A stretch of DNA of 64,000 nucleotides from Gemmatimonadota bacterium (GCA_028874995.1 JAPPGM010000126.1:1-64000), one strand, 5' to 3'. Counted from the first letter of the stretch, positions 17,081-26,052 are shown. Notes: generated by a model from the letters alone, not told the origin. Numbers and translations: made by a program.

Positions 17081-19045
17081 GTGGACCACCCTCGGCGCGG
17101 CTCCGTCCTCACCGTCCTCGCCGTCCTCCTCGCCTCCGCCTGCGCCGGCTCGCTCGAGCTGACCCCCTCGGACGCTCCCACCGTCCTTTCCGGCCACCAC
17201 CTCGACCACCCCAACCCCGCCCTTCCCGGCCCCCACGGCGTCCTCACCCTCTACTACGGCAGCGGCACGGACAAAAACCGCGCCGAGTACCGCGACTCGG
17301 TGACGATCGTGACCGAGCCGGTCGACGCCTCGAAGCTGGTAAGCCTCGGCGGCTCGGCGAAGTCCCGGAACGAGTACTGGGGATTCCCGCCCGACAGCTT
17401 CCCCATCAACGCGCGCGTCTGGTACCCCGACGACCCCGGCCCCCACCCCCTCGTGCTGGTCGTGCACGGCAACCACAACATGCGCGACTTCTCGGACCCC
17501 GGTTACGACTGGCTCGGCGAACTCCTCGCAAGCCGAGGGTACATCCTCGCCTCGGTGGACATGAACTTCATCAACGGGGGCATTCGCGGCGAGAACGACG
17601 GACGCGGCTGGCTCATGCTGAAGCACCTGCATGCGTGGCGGCGGTTCGCGGACGACCCGGAAAACCCCTTTCACGGGCGCGTCGACATGGACAACATCGG
17701 GCTCATCGGGCACTCGCGCGGAGGGGAGGCGGTGGCGCTGGCGGCCGCCTTCAACCGCCTCACGCGCTACCCGGACGACGCATCGTTCGAGTTCGACTTC
17801 GGCTTCGACATCAGGGCGGTGATCGCGATCGCCCCGGTGGACGGACAGTACCTGCCGGCCGATCAGCGCGCGCCGGTGCGCGACGTCAACTACCTCGTCT
17901 TTCACGGCTCGCACGACGGGGACGTGACGAGCTTCCACGGGCTGCGCCAATTCAACCGGGTGGGGTTCGGCGGGGGCGGGGGCGCGACAGACTTCTTCAA
18001 GTCGGCCGTCTACGTCTACCGGGCCAACCACGGGCAGTGGAACACCGTATGGGGCGCTCACGACAACGGGCCTCGCAGTCCCCGCATCCTGGAGCTGGAC
18101 GGCCTGCTGCCCGCCGAGGACCAGCGCGAGTTCGGCCGCGTCTTCGTGTCGTCCTTCCTGGACGTCACCCTCAGGGGCGACGACCGCTACCGGCCCATCT
18201 TCCGGGACCACCGGGTGGTGGGGGACTGGCTGCCCAACACGATGTACATCACGCGCTTCATGGACTCGTCCTTCCGTCCGCTGGCCGACTTCGAGGAGGA
18301 CATCGACGTGACCACGGGGTCGGCGGCGGGCGTGGCGCTGCACGGCACCGACTTCAGCACCTGGCGCGAGGGGCGGCTCAATCTGCGCTCCGCCAACCGC
18401 GCGACGACCTCTTCGTCGCAACTCAACCAGGCGCTATGGCTGGGGTGGAACAACAGCTACCGGGGATCGGACGAGGCGCCGCCGCCCGCGGTGTTCACGT
18501 TCACGCTGCCCGAGGGGTTGGCGGGTGAGTGGGCCGTGGACGGCGAAACGACGCTGGAAATGCATGTGGGGGGGTTGGACGACGAGCCGGGGCCGCGGAA
18601 GGAGCCGGAGGAAGAGGAAGGGGACGAGGAGGGCGATGCCGAGGCCGAGCCGGAGGAGACCGAAGAGGAGGGTGGCGATCAGGACCCGGAAGACGAGGAG
18701 AAACCGCCGCTCGAGTTCACCGTCGCGGCCATCGACGGAGACGGCGACACCGCCCGGGTCAGCCTGACCGACTACGGCGCCCTGCGCAGACCTCTGACGA
18801 TCCGCGTACTCCGGCGCCGCGATCTGGAGGACGACCGCTTCGCGAACCCGTGGGAGCTGATCCTGCAGCACTTCTCGATTCCTCTGTCGGATTTCGCCGG
18901 GGAGAATCCGGCCTTCGACCCGGGTACGATGCGCGCGGTTCTGCTGGTGTTCGACCGAACGGAGAAGGGTACGGTGGTGGTTGATGACGTGGGACTGGCG
19001 CGGCTTCATCCGGGGTTCAGGGCGGCGAGGGTGCCACGGAGGTAG
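17081..19045 (+). CDS. Secreted alpha/beta hydrolase (lipoprotein) with acidic insertion
   Basis: 654 residues from a GTG at 17081, chosen because the following residues form a lipoprotein signal (GSVLTVLAVLLASAC). The hydrolase core has an oxyanion-hole region LVLVVHGNHNMRDF, the nucleophile elbow IGLIGHSRGGEAVALAAAF, and a later strand with FHGSHDGDVTSF for the acid residue; a His follows in YRANHGQWNTVWG. Between 18578 and 18708 there is a stretch of about 44 residues nearly all Glu, Asp, Gly and Pro, absent from typical homologues, ahead of a C-terminal beta domain. It looks like a flexible or calcium-binding spacer. The family resembles PET-hydrolase/dienelactone-like serine esterases; the substrate is unknown. 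Upstream 16916-17080 shows no gene. Confidence 0.8.
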   Translation: MDHPRRGSVLTVLAVLLASACAGSLELTPSDAPTVLSGHHLDHPNPALPGPHGVLTLYYGSGTDKNRAEYRDSVTIVTEPVDASKLVSLGGSAKSRNEYWGFPPDSFPINARVWYPDDPGPHPLVLVVHGNHNMRDFSDPGYDWLGELLASRGYILASVDMNFINGGIRGENDGRGWLMLKHLHAWRRFADDPENPFHGRVDMDNIGLIGHSRGGEAVALAAAFNRLTRYPDDASFEFDFGFDIRAVIAIAPVDGQYLPADQRAPVRDVNYLVFHGSHDGDVTSFHGLRQFNRVGFGGGGGATDFFKSAVYVYRANHGQWNTVWGAHDNGPRSPRILELDGLLPAEDQREFGRVFVSSFLDVTLRGDDRYRPIFRDHRVVGDWLPNTMYITRFMDSSFRPLADFEEDIDVTTGSAAGVALHGTDFSTWREGRLNLRSANRATTSSSQLNQALWLGWNNSYRGSDEAPPPAVFTFTLPEGLAGEWAVDGETTLEMHVGGLDDEPGPRKEPEEEEGDEEGDAEAEPEETEEEGGDQDPEDEEKPPLEFTVAAIDGDGDTARVSLTDYGALRRPLTIRVLRRRDLEDDRFANPWELILQHFSIPLSDFAGENPAFDPGTMRAVLLVFDRTEKGTVVVDDVGLARLHPGFRAARVPRR

Positions 19046-19145
19046 TGGGGACGAGAGCGAACTGGCCAAGTCCGGTCACATAGCCGCTTCCGGGCGCGGG
19101 AGGCATTGTCCACGGACTGCGAGCAGCCCCGCTGGCCCCGGATAC

Positions 19146-20225
19146 CTACCGGATCGAGATCCCGACCTGGTGCGGCCCCGTCATCGGACCGCGATCAAGG
19201 TACCCGTAGTCCAACCGGACCCGGTCGCCCTCGAACCCGGCACCGAAGGTCACCGGCGAACCTTCCCCCTCCACCACCCGAACCACCCCGATCCGCGCGA
19301 TGAAGACCCGGCGCACGACGGGCCAGTAGGCAACCTCCACCCCGCCGCCCGGCACGATGTCGCCGCCGTACTCCCGCGCGACCTGAACGGCGCCGCCGAT
19401 GTCCAGCGGCCCGACGGGTGCGCGGCGCTGCGTCCCCACACCCAGGACCACACGCCGCGACAGGGGCACGTCGCGTCCTCGCATCTCCAGATCCGGGCCC
19501 AGGTTCTGCACGGTCAGAGCCGTCGTCAATTGCCAGAGCGTCCGGGACACGCCCACATCGACGGCGACCGTGCGTGCCCGCGCCCCGCCCGCCGTCCACC
19601 CGACCACCTTGCCGGCAGCCCCCACGCCGAATCCGAAGAGATCGCGGCTGTACCCCACGGTGCCGACGAACTCCGTTGCGCCCCACGAAACGGCCCGGGC
19701 TGCCACGGAGCGGCTCCCGTCGCCATTGCTTCGCCCCCGTTCCCGCTGGACATCGATGTCGCCGCCGTAGTCGAAGACGGCCAGCCCCGCCGCGACATTG
19801 CCTCCCAGCCAGTTGCCGCTCGCGCTCAGGGTCAGGTGGATGGCGTCGTCCGGACCCCGGTCCCGCTCGTGACGATCGCCCTCATCGTTGCGGCTGTAGA
19901 TGCCCGCCAGTGAGAAGTCGAACCCCTGGCCGGAGATCAGCGCCGGGTGGTGGAAGACTGCGTGGTCCGCGTTGCCGCCGGTCCGGAAAGCCCCGCCGAG
20001 CCCCATCGCCCTCGTGCTCGCGATGAGTCCGAGGATGGGTGGCCCGGACCGGGTGTGTGCGCGTTCGCGATCCTGGGCCGGCAGGGAAGCGACGCTGGAC
20101 GACAGGGCCAGAGCGCACCACGCCGACGCTAGAGCTGCCCGTGGACAGAATCCCCCCGGTATTCGAGCGGCGATGCATCCGGTCAGGACGCTTCGCTCTA
20201 CCTTTCCATGATGTAAACTACACAC
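19146..20225 (-). CDS. Putative outer-membrane beta-barrel protein (PorV/PorQ-like)
   Basis: Up to 359 residues. A signal segment (ALASAWCALALSSSVASLPA) is followed by GLIASTRAMGLGGAFRTGGN and HAVFHHPALI, a beginning typical of PorV/PorQ and UPF0164 barrels (an AMGxGGA element, then a Pro-Ala motif). The remainder alternates Gly-rich strands to a C-terminus ending in VGISIR. Such proteins form FadL-like barrels; PorV is linked to type IX secretion in Bacteroidota, but no such machinery is in this window apart from the PorX homologue at 61995. The start is uncertain: GTG at 20225 gives a long N-region; no ATG with a binding site lies before the signal segment. Confidence 0.6.
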   Translation of the reverse strand: MCSLHHGKVERSVLTGCIAARIPGGFCPRAALASAWCALALSSSVASLPAQDRERAHTRSGPPILGLIASTRAMGLGGAFRTGGNADHAVFHHPALISGQGFDFSLAGIYSRNDEGDRHERDRGPDDAIHLTLSASGNWLGGNVAAGLAVFDYGGDIDVQRERGRSNGDGSRSVAARAVSWGATEFVGTVGYSRDLFGFGVGAAGKVVGWTAGGARARTVAVDVGVSRTLWQLTTALTVQNLGPDLEMRGRDVPLSRRVVLGVGTQRRAPVGPLDIGGAVQVAREYGGDIVPGGGVEVAYWPVVRRVFIARIGVVRVVEGEGSPVTFGAGFEGDRVRLDYGYLDRGPMTGPHQVGISIR

Positions 20226-20290
20226 TACATTATGTTATGTTTGCTGTACATTTTATCGGTTTAAGGCTGCGCTCTGCGTTGCTGCTCAGC

Positions 20291-20310
20291 CCAATAGCGC
20301 TTGCTATTGG
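20291..20310. terminator. Perfect hairpin, possible terminator
   Basis: CCAATAGC-GCTT-GCTATTGG, an 8-base stem with a 4-base loop, in the spacer downstream of the ExbD-like lipoprotein gene (minus strand) and upstream of the barrel gene. There is no T-run, so termination is only a possibility. Confidence 0.45.
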
Positions 20311-20400
20311 CCCTTCGTCGCGCCTTGCCATCCCGGCGCCTCGCCGCTCTCGGTGCTCGCGGGGCTCTATCCACGGGCTGCAATCAGGGCGCGGACCGGT

Positions 20401-20709
20401 CTACTCCAGTTCGTCCTCGACGAGCACCCGCTTGACCCCAGCCTCGGTGAGGGCCTGTTGCACCTCGTTCACCTTTCCGTAGGCGACATCGGGGTCGACC
20501 TTGACGGCAACGACGCGCGTAGCCTCGATGTCCTCGAGGGCTTCGGTCAACTCGCCGGGCGTCATCTCCTCGTCGTCGAGGAGGATGGTGCCGTCCTCGA
20601 GCACCGAAACCTGGAGGGGGCCGTCTTCCTCGTCCGCGGTGGCGTCCGGGGGCGGCGCGTCACAGGCGGAAACGGTGGCGAAAAGCGCCAGGGTGAGCAG
20701 TGCTCTCAT
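20401..20709 (-). CDS. Lipoprotein with ExbD/TolR-like periplasmic domain
   Basis: 102 residues. MRALLTLALFATVSAC is a lipoprotein signal with Cys at 16. After an acidic linker comes a domain like the periplasmic part of ExbD/TolR: LQVSVLEDGTILLDDEEMTP, then VVAVKVDPDVAYGKVNEVQQ and ALTEAGVKRVLVEDELE. Normal ExbD/TolR proteins have an N-terminal membrane helix with a proton-carrying Asp that pairs with ExbB/TolQ; here that helix is replaced by a lipid anchor and no exbB is nearby. It may modulate a TonB or Tol system elsewhere or be an independent derivative. The ATG at 20709 has GGGAG at suitable spacing. Confidence 0.75.
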   Translation of the reverse strand: MRALLTLALFATVSACDAPPPDATADEEDGPLQVSVLEDGTILLDDEEMTPGELTEALEDIEATRVVAVKVDPDVAYGKVNEVQQALTEAGVKRVLVEDELE

Positions 20710-20844
20710 GGTATTCTCCCGTTGGGGTTCCGGATCGGACCCGACTTTGGTGCGGGTCCATAGTGGGCCGGTTTGCAGGTGCCGGTCAACCCTGATACCC
20801 GCCGCACGCACCCAGGTTGCGACGAGGCGCCCGAGGGGCCGGTT

Positions 20845-21063
20845 TCACGGCGCCAATTCCCCCGCTTCCACGGCAACGCTCCTCCGGCAGGCCGCACAAC
20901 GCGCCACGACCCGGTCCCTTACGTAGGATACGTCCTCCCTGGGCGGGGTGCGGATCACCGCGCAGGGGGCGCCGCACCGCGGGCACTTCGGGTTCGGGGT
21001 ATCCCGGGCCAGCTCCCGCAGCAGGATTCGCCGCTCACGGGCGTTGTAGGCTATTGTATCCAT
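20845..21063 (-). CDS. Small zinc-ribbon-like protein
   Basis: 72 residues. Two pairs of Cys, CPRCGAPC and CAAC, separated by about 25 residues, suggest a zinc ribbon; the N-terminus is a charged helix (NARERRILLRELARD). No enzymatic motif. The start at 21063 lacks a clear ribosome binding site. It lies just upstream of the divergently placed DUF5916 gene. Likely a small nucleic-acid or protein-binding factor; function unknown. Confidence 0.55.
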   Translation of the reverse strand: MDTIAYNARERRILLRELARDTPNPKCPRCGAPCAVIRTPPREDVSYVRDRVVARCAACRRSVAVEAGELAP

Positions 21064-21222
21064 CGCGGCGGCACGAATGCGGTGGGGCCAACGGCGCCGT
21101 CTCTTCGCGTGTCCTTGCGGGTTGGTGGCGAGGTACGGCGGGGCCCGTCGCAAGCGGCAGCGGGCCGGTCGCGCGGGGGTGGCGGCGAAAGTCATGGACA
21201 ACGAACACAGGCTTACGGATAG

Positions 21223-23640
21223 ATGATCGAACTGTTGGCGGCAATGACGGCCGCCTCCCTGGGAGTGGGACAGGAGGTGGTGGTGGGGGAGAACGGCACC
21301 GGGACGGAGGGGGCGGATTCCGGGCCGGACGTGGTGGTCTACGACGGCAGCGCGGGACAGCTGGAGGTCCCCGGACCCATGGTCGCCGATGCCGATATCA
21401 CCATCGACGGCGAGATCGACGAGGCCGTGTGGGCGGACGCGCCGATACTGACCGGCTTCACCCAGTTCGACCCGGTCGAGGGTGTGCCCGCCACGCAGCG
21501 CACCGAGGCGCGGGTGCTCCTCACCGACGAAGCCATCTACTTCGCGGTGACCGCGTGGGACGACGTGAAAGACGGCGTGCGGGCCACCCTGGGCGACCGC
21601 GACTCCTTCGCCCGTTCGGACGACTACGTGCGCTTCATCATCGACACCTTCAACGACCACCGGCGGGGCTACGTCATCATGGTCAACCCGCTGGGCGTGC
21701 AGCAGGACGGGCTGTGGGTCGTGGGGGGAGGGGGAGACCGGCGGCGAAGATGGGGTCCGCCGATCGACTGGAATCCGGACTTCGTGTGGGATTCGAGCGG
21801 GCGGATCTTCGACGGGGGATACACGGTCGAGGTGAAGGTGCCGTTCAAGAGCATCCGCTTCCCCAAGGTGCCGGTGCAGGACTGGGGACTCCAGATCCAC
21901 CGCCGCATCGCGCGCAACGGCTACGGCGAGTCGTGGGCGCCGGTGACGGCGAACGTCGCGAACCAGATGGAACAGTTCGGCACGCTCACCGGGCTTCAGG
22001 ACCTGAACCCGGGACTCTTCCTCGAGGTCAATCCGGTCCAGACCTTCAGCAAGCAGGGCGCCTACGATCACGACGCGGGGGCGTTCCAGCGCGAGGGGAT
22101 CGACGGGGACTTCGGGATGAACGTCACCTACGGGATCACCTCCAACCTGACGCTCGACGCGACCTACAACCCCGATTTCTCCCAGGTTGAAGCCGACGCG
22201 GGACAGATCCGGGTCAACGAACGCTTCGCCCTCTTCCTGCGCGAGAAGCGCCCGTTCTTCCTCGAGGGCACCGAGATCTTCCAGCTTCCGCGGCAGCTGG
22301 TCTACACGCGTTCAATCGTGAATCCGGTGGTGGGGGCGAAGCTGCAGGGCAAGATCGGGTCCTTCAACGCGGGGTATCTCGGTGCCCTGGATGATGTCGC
22401 GAACCCCGACAATCCGGGCGAGAACACGCATGCGGTGGTCAATCTGTTCCGTCTGCGGCGCGATCTGGGGAGCACTTCCAACGCCGGCATGGTATACACC
22501 GACAGAACCTTCGGCCCGGACCGTTTCAACCGGGTGTTGGGCGTGGACGGGCGGTTCCAGCTGAACCAGCGGTACACGGTCACCCTCCTCGCGGCGGGCA
22601 GCCGCGCGGCGCACGGGGGCCCCGAGTCCGTCAACGGCGGACTCCTCTCCGCCCAGGTGGCCCGCTCCGGCCGCAACTTCCAGTTCGAGGTCGGCGGCCA
22701 TGACATCAGCAACGACTTCGAGGCGGGGAGCGGCTTCCTGAGGCGCACCGGCGTCGCCCAGCTGCAGTCGCGGGTGAGCTACAACTTCCGGGGGCGTCCC
22801 GGAGACTTCATCGAGCGGTGGGGCCCGAGCCTCGAGACGGAGGGGCTGTGGACCCACGACGACTTCCGGGCACGGCAGCGCCCGCAGGAGTCCAGCGTTC
22901 AGCTCGGGGGCAGCGTCTCCTTCCGCGGCAACATCACCGTTTGGGGCAACTACTCGCGTTCGTACTATCGCTTCGAGCGCGACAGCTACTACAATCTCGC
23001 CTCCAGGAGTGCCGGGGGTGTCCGGCAGGCCTTCTTCCCCGACCAGTCGCTCTTCCAGGGTCTCAGTTCGGGGACGATCTTCTTCTGGATCAATTCCTTC
23101 GACCGCGTGCGGGGCAACCTTCGCCTGACGCGATCGGAGTCGCCGCTCTTCGACTTCATCAGCGACGCCCCGGTCGACGTCGCCGATTCCTGGTCCGGCG
23201 ACGCCAGCCTGAACCTCTTTCCCACGACGAACCTCAGCGCCGAAGTCGGCGTCCGGCACACGAGTCTCCTGCGACAGCGCGACGGGTCGCTCTACTCGCG
23301 GGCCACGATCCCGCGCCTCCGGGCGCAGTACCAGTTCAACCGTGCCCTCTACCTGCGGACGATCGTGGAGTACGGCAGCCAGCGCCGGGGCAGCTTGCTC
23401 ACCCCCACCGGTGGCGACCAGGTTGTATACTGTTCGGACGGGTCGTGCTTCGACCTGACGGGGTCGGAGTCCAACGATTTCTCTTTCGAGACGCTGCTGA
23501 GCTACGAACCGACCCCGGGGACGGTCTTCTTCATGGGGTACACGCGCCGCATGGAGGACATGGAGGCCTTCCGCTTCCGGGATGTGCGCCCGGAGGCCGA
23601 GGGATTGTTCGTGAAACTTTCCTACCGGTTCCGGGGGTAG
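21223..23640 (+). CDS. DUF5916 outer-membrane protein with N-terminal CBM9-like domain
   Basis: 805 residues. After a short hydrophobic start (IELLAAMTAASLGVG) comes a CBM9-like domain: ITIDGEIDEAVWADAPIL, TEARVLLTDEAIYFAVTAWD and YVRFIIDTFNDHRRGYVIMV. From about residue 250 the DUF5916 region follows: YNPDFSQVEADAGQIRVNER, FALFLREKRPFFLEGTEIFQ, then a long series of amphipathic strands ending in LFVKLSYRFRG, whose aromatic end suits an outer-membrane barrel. The family is common in Gemmatimonadota and Bacteroidota and is probably involved in binding or uptake of glycans or other polymers. The ATG at 21223 directly follows an in-frame TAG, so no earlier start is possible; the signal peptide is unusually short and lacks Arg/Lys. 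Confidence 0.88.
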   Translation: MIELLAAMTAASLGVGQEVVVGENGTGTEGADSGPDVVVYDGSAGQLEVPGPMVADADITIDGEIDEAVWADAPILTGFTQFDPVEGVPATQRTEARVLLTDEAIYFAVTAWDDVKDGVRATLGDRDSFARSDDYVRFIIDTFNDHRRGYVIMVNPLGVQQDGLWVVGGGGDRRRRWGPPIDWNPDFVWDSSGRIFDGGYTVEVKVPFKSIRFPKVPVQDWGLQIHRRIARNGYGESWAPVTANVANQMEQFGTLTGLQDLNPGLFLEVNPVQTFSKQGAYDHDAGAFQREGIDGDFGMNVTYGITSNLTLDATYNPDFSQVEADAGQIRVNERFALFLREKRPFFLEGTEIFQLPRQLVYTRSIVNPVVGAKLQGKIGSFNAGYLGALDDVANPDNPGENTHAVVNLFRLRRDLGSTSNAGMVYTDRTFGPDRFNRVLGVDGRFQLNQRYTVTLLAAGSRAAHGGPESVNGGLLSAQVARSGRNFQFEVGGHDISNDFEAGSGFLRRTGVAQLQSRVSYNFRGRPGDFIERWGPSLETEGLWTHDDFRARQRPQESSVQLGGSVSFRGNITVWGNYSRSYYRFERDSYYNLASRSAGGVRQAFFPDQSLFQGLSSGTIFFWINSFDRVRGNLRLTRSESPLFDFISDAPVDVADSWSGDASLNLFPTTNLSAEVGVRHTSLLRQRDGSLYSRATIPRLRAQYQFNRALYLRTIVEYGSQRRGSLLTPTGGDQVVYCSDGSCFDLTGSESNDFSFETLLSYEPTPGTVFFMGYTRRMEDMEAFRFRDVRPEAEGLFVKLSYRFRG

Positions 23641-23682
23641 GGTAAAGGACGTTCCCGGAACGCGAGATAAGGAGATGATGGA

Positions 23683-23889
23683 ATGACGATAAGAACCGTC
23701 GGAGCTCTCACGGCCACCGGTGTGGTGAGTTTCCTGTTGCTGAAGCTGATCGCGGCCGTCACGGCGCCGCTCGTAGGCATGTTCTTCAGCTTCATGGCTC
23801 TGGCCCTCAAGGTGGGGCTGGTGGTCGGGGTCGCCTATTTCCTGTACCGGATGTTCCGCCGGCGGCAGGAAGAGGAGATCGTCGCTTAG
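23683..23889 (+). CDS. Small two-helix membrane protein
   Basis: 68 residues. Two hydrophobic helices (about 8-32 and 34-56) and a cytoplasmic tail with RMFRRRQEEE. A clear AAGGAG nine bases before the ATG and an intrinsic terminator directly after the stop indicate a real, expressed gene. It lies 42 bases downstream of the DUF5916 gene, probably cotranscribed. Function unknown. Confidence 0.7.
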   Translation: MTIRTVGALTATGVVSFLLLKLIAAVTAPLVGMFFSFMALALKVGLVVGVAYFLYRMFRRRQEEEIVA

Positions 23890-23897
23890 GTCGGGTT

Positions 23898-23931
23898 CGG
23901 CCGCCGGGGGATGAGCGCGGCGGCCGTTTTT
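23898..23931 (+). terminator. Rho-independent terminator
   Basis: A 9-base perfect stem, CGGCCGCCG paired with CGGCGGCCG, with an 11-base loop, followed by five T. It closes the DUF5916/small membrane protein transcription unit. The opposite strand lacks a T-run, so it acts in the plus direction. Confidence 0.85.
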
Positions 23932-23935
23932 CCTT

Positions 23936-25723
23936 CTACTTGCTTCCGGGTTGCGGGGTCTTGCCGCCCGGGGGCCATTCCTTTCCACCTGGGCGTCGGG
24001 ACTTTCTTCCGCCCGTCGAGCGCGCCTTGCCCCTCGACTGCCGAGTCTTTGCGCCTGGCCCACGCGCCTCCGCGCCAGACTGCCGCCTTTTTGCGTCCGA
24101 ATGTCGCTCTTTTGCGCCCGGCCGCCGCTGCTTGGCGCCCGGCCGCCGCTCCCGCCCTCCCGTCCCCCAATCCCGCCCCCCCGGCCGCCGTTCCTTCGCC
24201 CGGTCGTAGTCGACGCGAAGGCTGCGGCCGCCCAGCGTGATCCCGTTCATCGCGGAGATCACCTTTTTCGCGTCGCTTTCGCGGACCTCGATCAGTGAGT
24301 GGCTCTCGCGCACGTCGATGCGTCCCACCCTCCTGCCGGGAACGCCCGACTGGTTGGTGAGGGCGCCGAGCAGGTCGCCGGGTCCGAGGTCGTCGCGCTT
24401 TCCCGCGGAAACGAAGAGGCGCACCCAGCTCTCGGGCACGGATGCGTGCGTCGCACCAACCGACGGGGATTCCTTCTTCGCGCTTCTGCGGTCGAGGAGG
24501 AGCAGGGCCGCGGCCGCGACTTCGGCAGCCGAGAACCGGTCCAGCAGCGACTCGACGAGAAGGTAGTAGGACGCCATCTCGGGGGCGCGCGCCGCTTCGT
24601 GCAGCTCGTCGACGCGGGCGTCGAGGGTGGCCGAGACGCGGGGGGGACGGGTGGGGCGGATCCGTTTGAGGCGGAGGCCGGCACCGGCGGCGACCTCCCT
24701 GAGGTGTCCCGTTTCGCGAATAGCGGCGAGGACCCAGGCGGGGCCGCCGGCCGCGTGACGCAGCGTTGCCGCGGCGGCTCCCGCGGGGACCGAGCAGGAC
24801 AGCGTTGCCACGGTCGCGGGGTCGGCGATGGCGTCGAGAGCCTCGCGGCCGGCCTCGTCCTCGCCGGGGGACAGCCAGACGGGCACGGTCTCGTCGCCGG
24901 GGGGGCCGGAGACGTAGCCGTGCATGGCCAGAAAATCCCCCAGGTCCGCGGCCTGATCGGCCGACGAGGCGAAGATCAGCACATGGCGGATCGGATCTTC
25001 CAGGAGTTCGGCCGCAAGGGCCAGCGCCGCCTCCCAGCGATCGCCCTCGATCACCACCTGGTTGAGTTCACGTGAGGATTCGCCGGTTTCCGGCCCGGTC
25101 TTCGCCGGCTCCCCCGGGACCTGGCGCGGCCCGGGCGGCACGGTGGTGGCCCGGTGCGTGAATCGTTCGGCGAGCGAGCGCAGCGGGGGGCCGAAGGGAT
25201 GTCCGCAGAAGATGCGCTGACACTCGCGGGGCAGTTCAGTGAGGAATGTCTCGAGGTGGTCCGGGCGGACACCCTTGACCACGCCGTCGCCATCGTGCAG
25301 GACGAGCGCCCGGACGTGGGAGACATCGACGGACCGGTCGCATAGCGCCTGCACACGGTCGGCCGGGACGAAGAGGAAGTCGGCGCGTTCGGGGAGCAGC
25401 CAGTGTTCGGCCAGCGCCGCGGCACGTGCGCCCGACGCCTCGCACAGGCCCGCGAAGGACCGGGCGAGTTCGGTGGCCTGGCGGTGTCCCGCGCAGAGGA
25501 TCAGGCAGACCGGCGCGCCATGGCCGCCCTCAAGCCGGTCCAGCAGGGGGGCGCCGTAACCGACCAGGGTGCCGCTGCCCGGTCCCGCCCGGCCCATCAG
25601 GTCGTTCCCGCGCGCGATGACCGGGATTGCCGCCGCCTGGAAGGGCGTGGGGGTCTCGATGCCCTCGGCCGCTAGGCCCGCCACGGTCTCCGGGCCGAGG
25701 GGAAGGTCTTCGAAGGACTTCAT
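23936..25723 (-). CDS. Catalytically degenerate DEAD-box helicase-like protein with DbpA RNA-binding domain
   Basis: 595 residues. The N-terminus has the DEAD-box Q motif (TPTPFQAAAIP, Gln29), but the P-loop reads RAGPGSGT (45-52) without the Lys needed for ATP binding, and the DEAD box is HDGD (143-146). The SAT and HRxGRxGR motifs are also unrecognisable, although the two-RecA outline remains (HVLIFASSADQAADLGDFLA). Residues about 429-511 are a well-conserved DbpA/RRM domain (WVRLFVSAGKRDDLGPGDLL, IDVRESHSLIEV). The last 84 residues are a very basic, repetitive tail rich in RRPGAK/GGK. In DbpA, this RRM recognises 23S rRNA hairpin 92. The protein probably binds rRNA or other RNA without unwinding it. 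A complete helicase lies at 31405. Confidence 0.85.
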   Translation of the reverse strand: MKSFEDLPLGPETVAGLAAEGIETPTPFQAAAIPVIARGNDLMGRAGPGSGTLVGYGAPLLDRLEGGHGAPVCLILCAGHRQATELARSFAGLCEASGARAAALAEHWLLPERADFLFVPADRVQALCDRSVDVSHVRALVLHDGDGVVKGVRPDHLETFLTELPRECQRIFCGHPFGPPLRSLAERFTHRATTVPPGPRQVPGEPAKTGPETGESSRELNQVVIEGDRWEAALALAAELLEDPIRHVLIFASSADQAADLGDFLAMHGYVSGPPGDETVPVWLSPGEDEAGREALDAIADPATVATLSCSVPAGAAAATLRHAAGGPAWVLAAIRETGHLREVAAGAGLRLKRIRPTRPPRVSATLDARVDELHEAARAPEMASYYLLVESLLDRFSAAEVAAAALLLLDRRSAKKESPSVGATHASVPESWVRLFVSAGKRDDLGPGDLLGALTNQSGVPGRRVGRIDVRESHSLIEVRESDAKKVISAMNGITLGGRSLRVDYDRAKERRPGGRDWGTGGRERRPGAKQRRPGAKERHSDAKRRQSGAEARGPGAKTRQSRGKARSTGGRKSRRPGGKEWPPGGKTPQPGSK

Positions 25724-25739
25724 CGGGGAGGGTGGGCTG

Positions 25740-26042
25740 CTACGTCAGTTCGCCCGAGCCGGGACCGCCGGCGTCGCCGTACTCGTACGGAAGGTGGTTG
25801 AGAAAGCGCTGGATCTCGTAGTCCATGCGCGAAGTGCGGAGCCGGTCGGTGCGCGCGGTCACATCGGTGAAGGGGCCGTGACGGTGGACGGAGAGGACCA
25901 CGGTGCCCTCGTCGCCGGTGTAGGTGGCCCCGTGCGAGGACTGCTTCGACCTGGTGAGGCCGATGTACACCGGCAGGATTTCTTCGGCCCGCGCCAGGAC
26001 CTCCGCCGGAGGAAGCGCCGTCTTGCGTTCGTATCCCGCCAT
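25740..26042 (-). CDS. Conserved hypothetical protein
   Basis: 100 residues. A helix (PPAEVLARAEEILPVYIGL) is followed by a beta-rich part (GDEGTVVLSVHRHGPFTDVT) and a tyrosine-rich end (DYEIQRFLNHLPYEYGDAG). No signal peptide or membrane helix; no named family recognised. The ATG at 26042 has a GAGGGAAG binding site. It lies between the DEAD-box-like gene and the DsbA-fold gene with short gaps on the same strand, so an operon is likely. Confidence 0.7.
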   Translation of the reverse strand: MAGYERKTALPPAEVLARAEEILPVYIGLTRSKQSSHGATYTGDEGTVVLSVHRHGPFTDVTARTDRLRTSRMDYEIQRFLNHLPYEYGDAGGPGSGELT

Positions 26043-26052
26043 TGTCTTCCCT

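Noticed and set aside
16067..18421. Very long open frame on the strand opposite the secreted hydrolase and the decayed ATPase
   Set aside because: It mirrors well-supported plus-strand genes, shows low-complexity His/Val/Arg-rich sequence and no family motif; long antisense frames are expected at this GC content.
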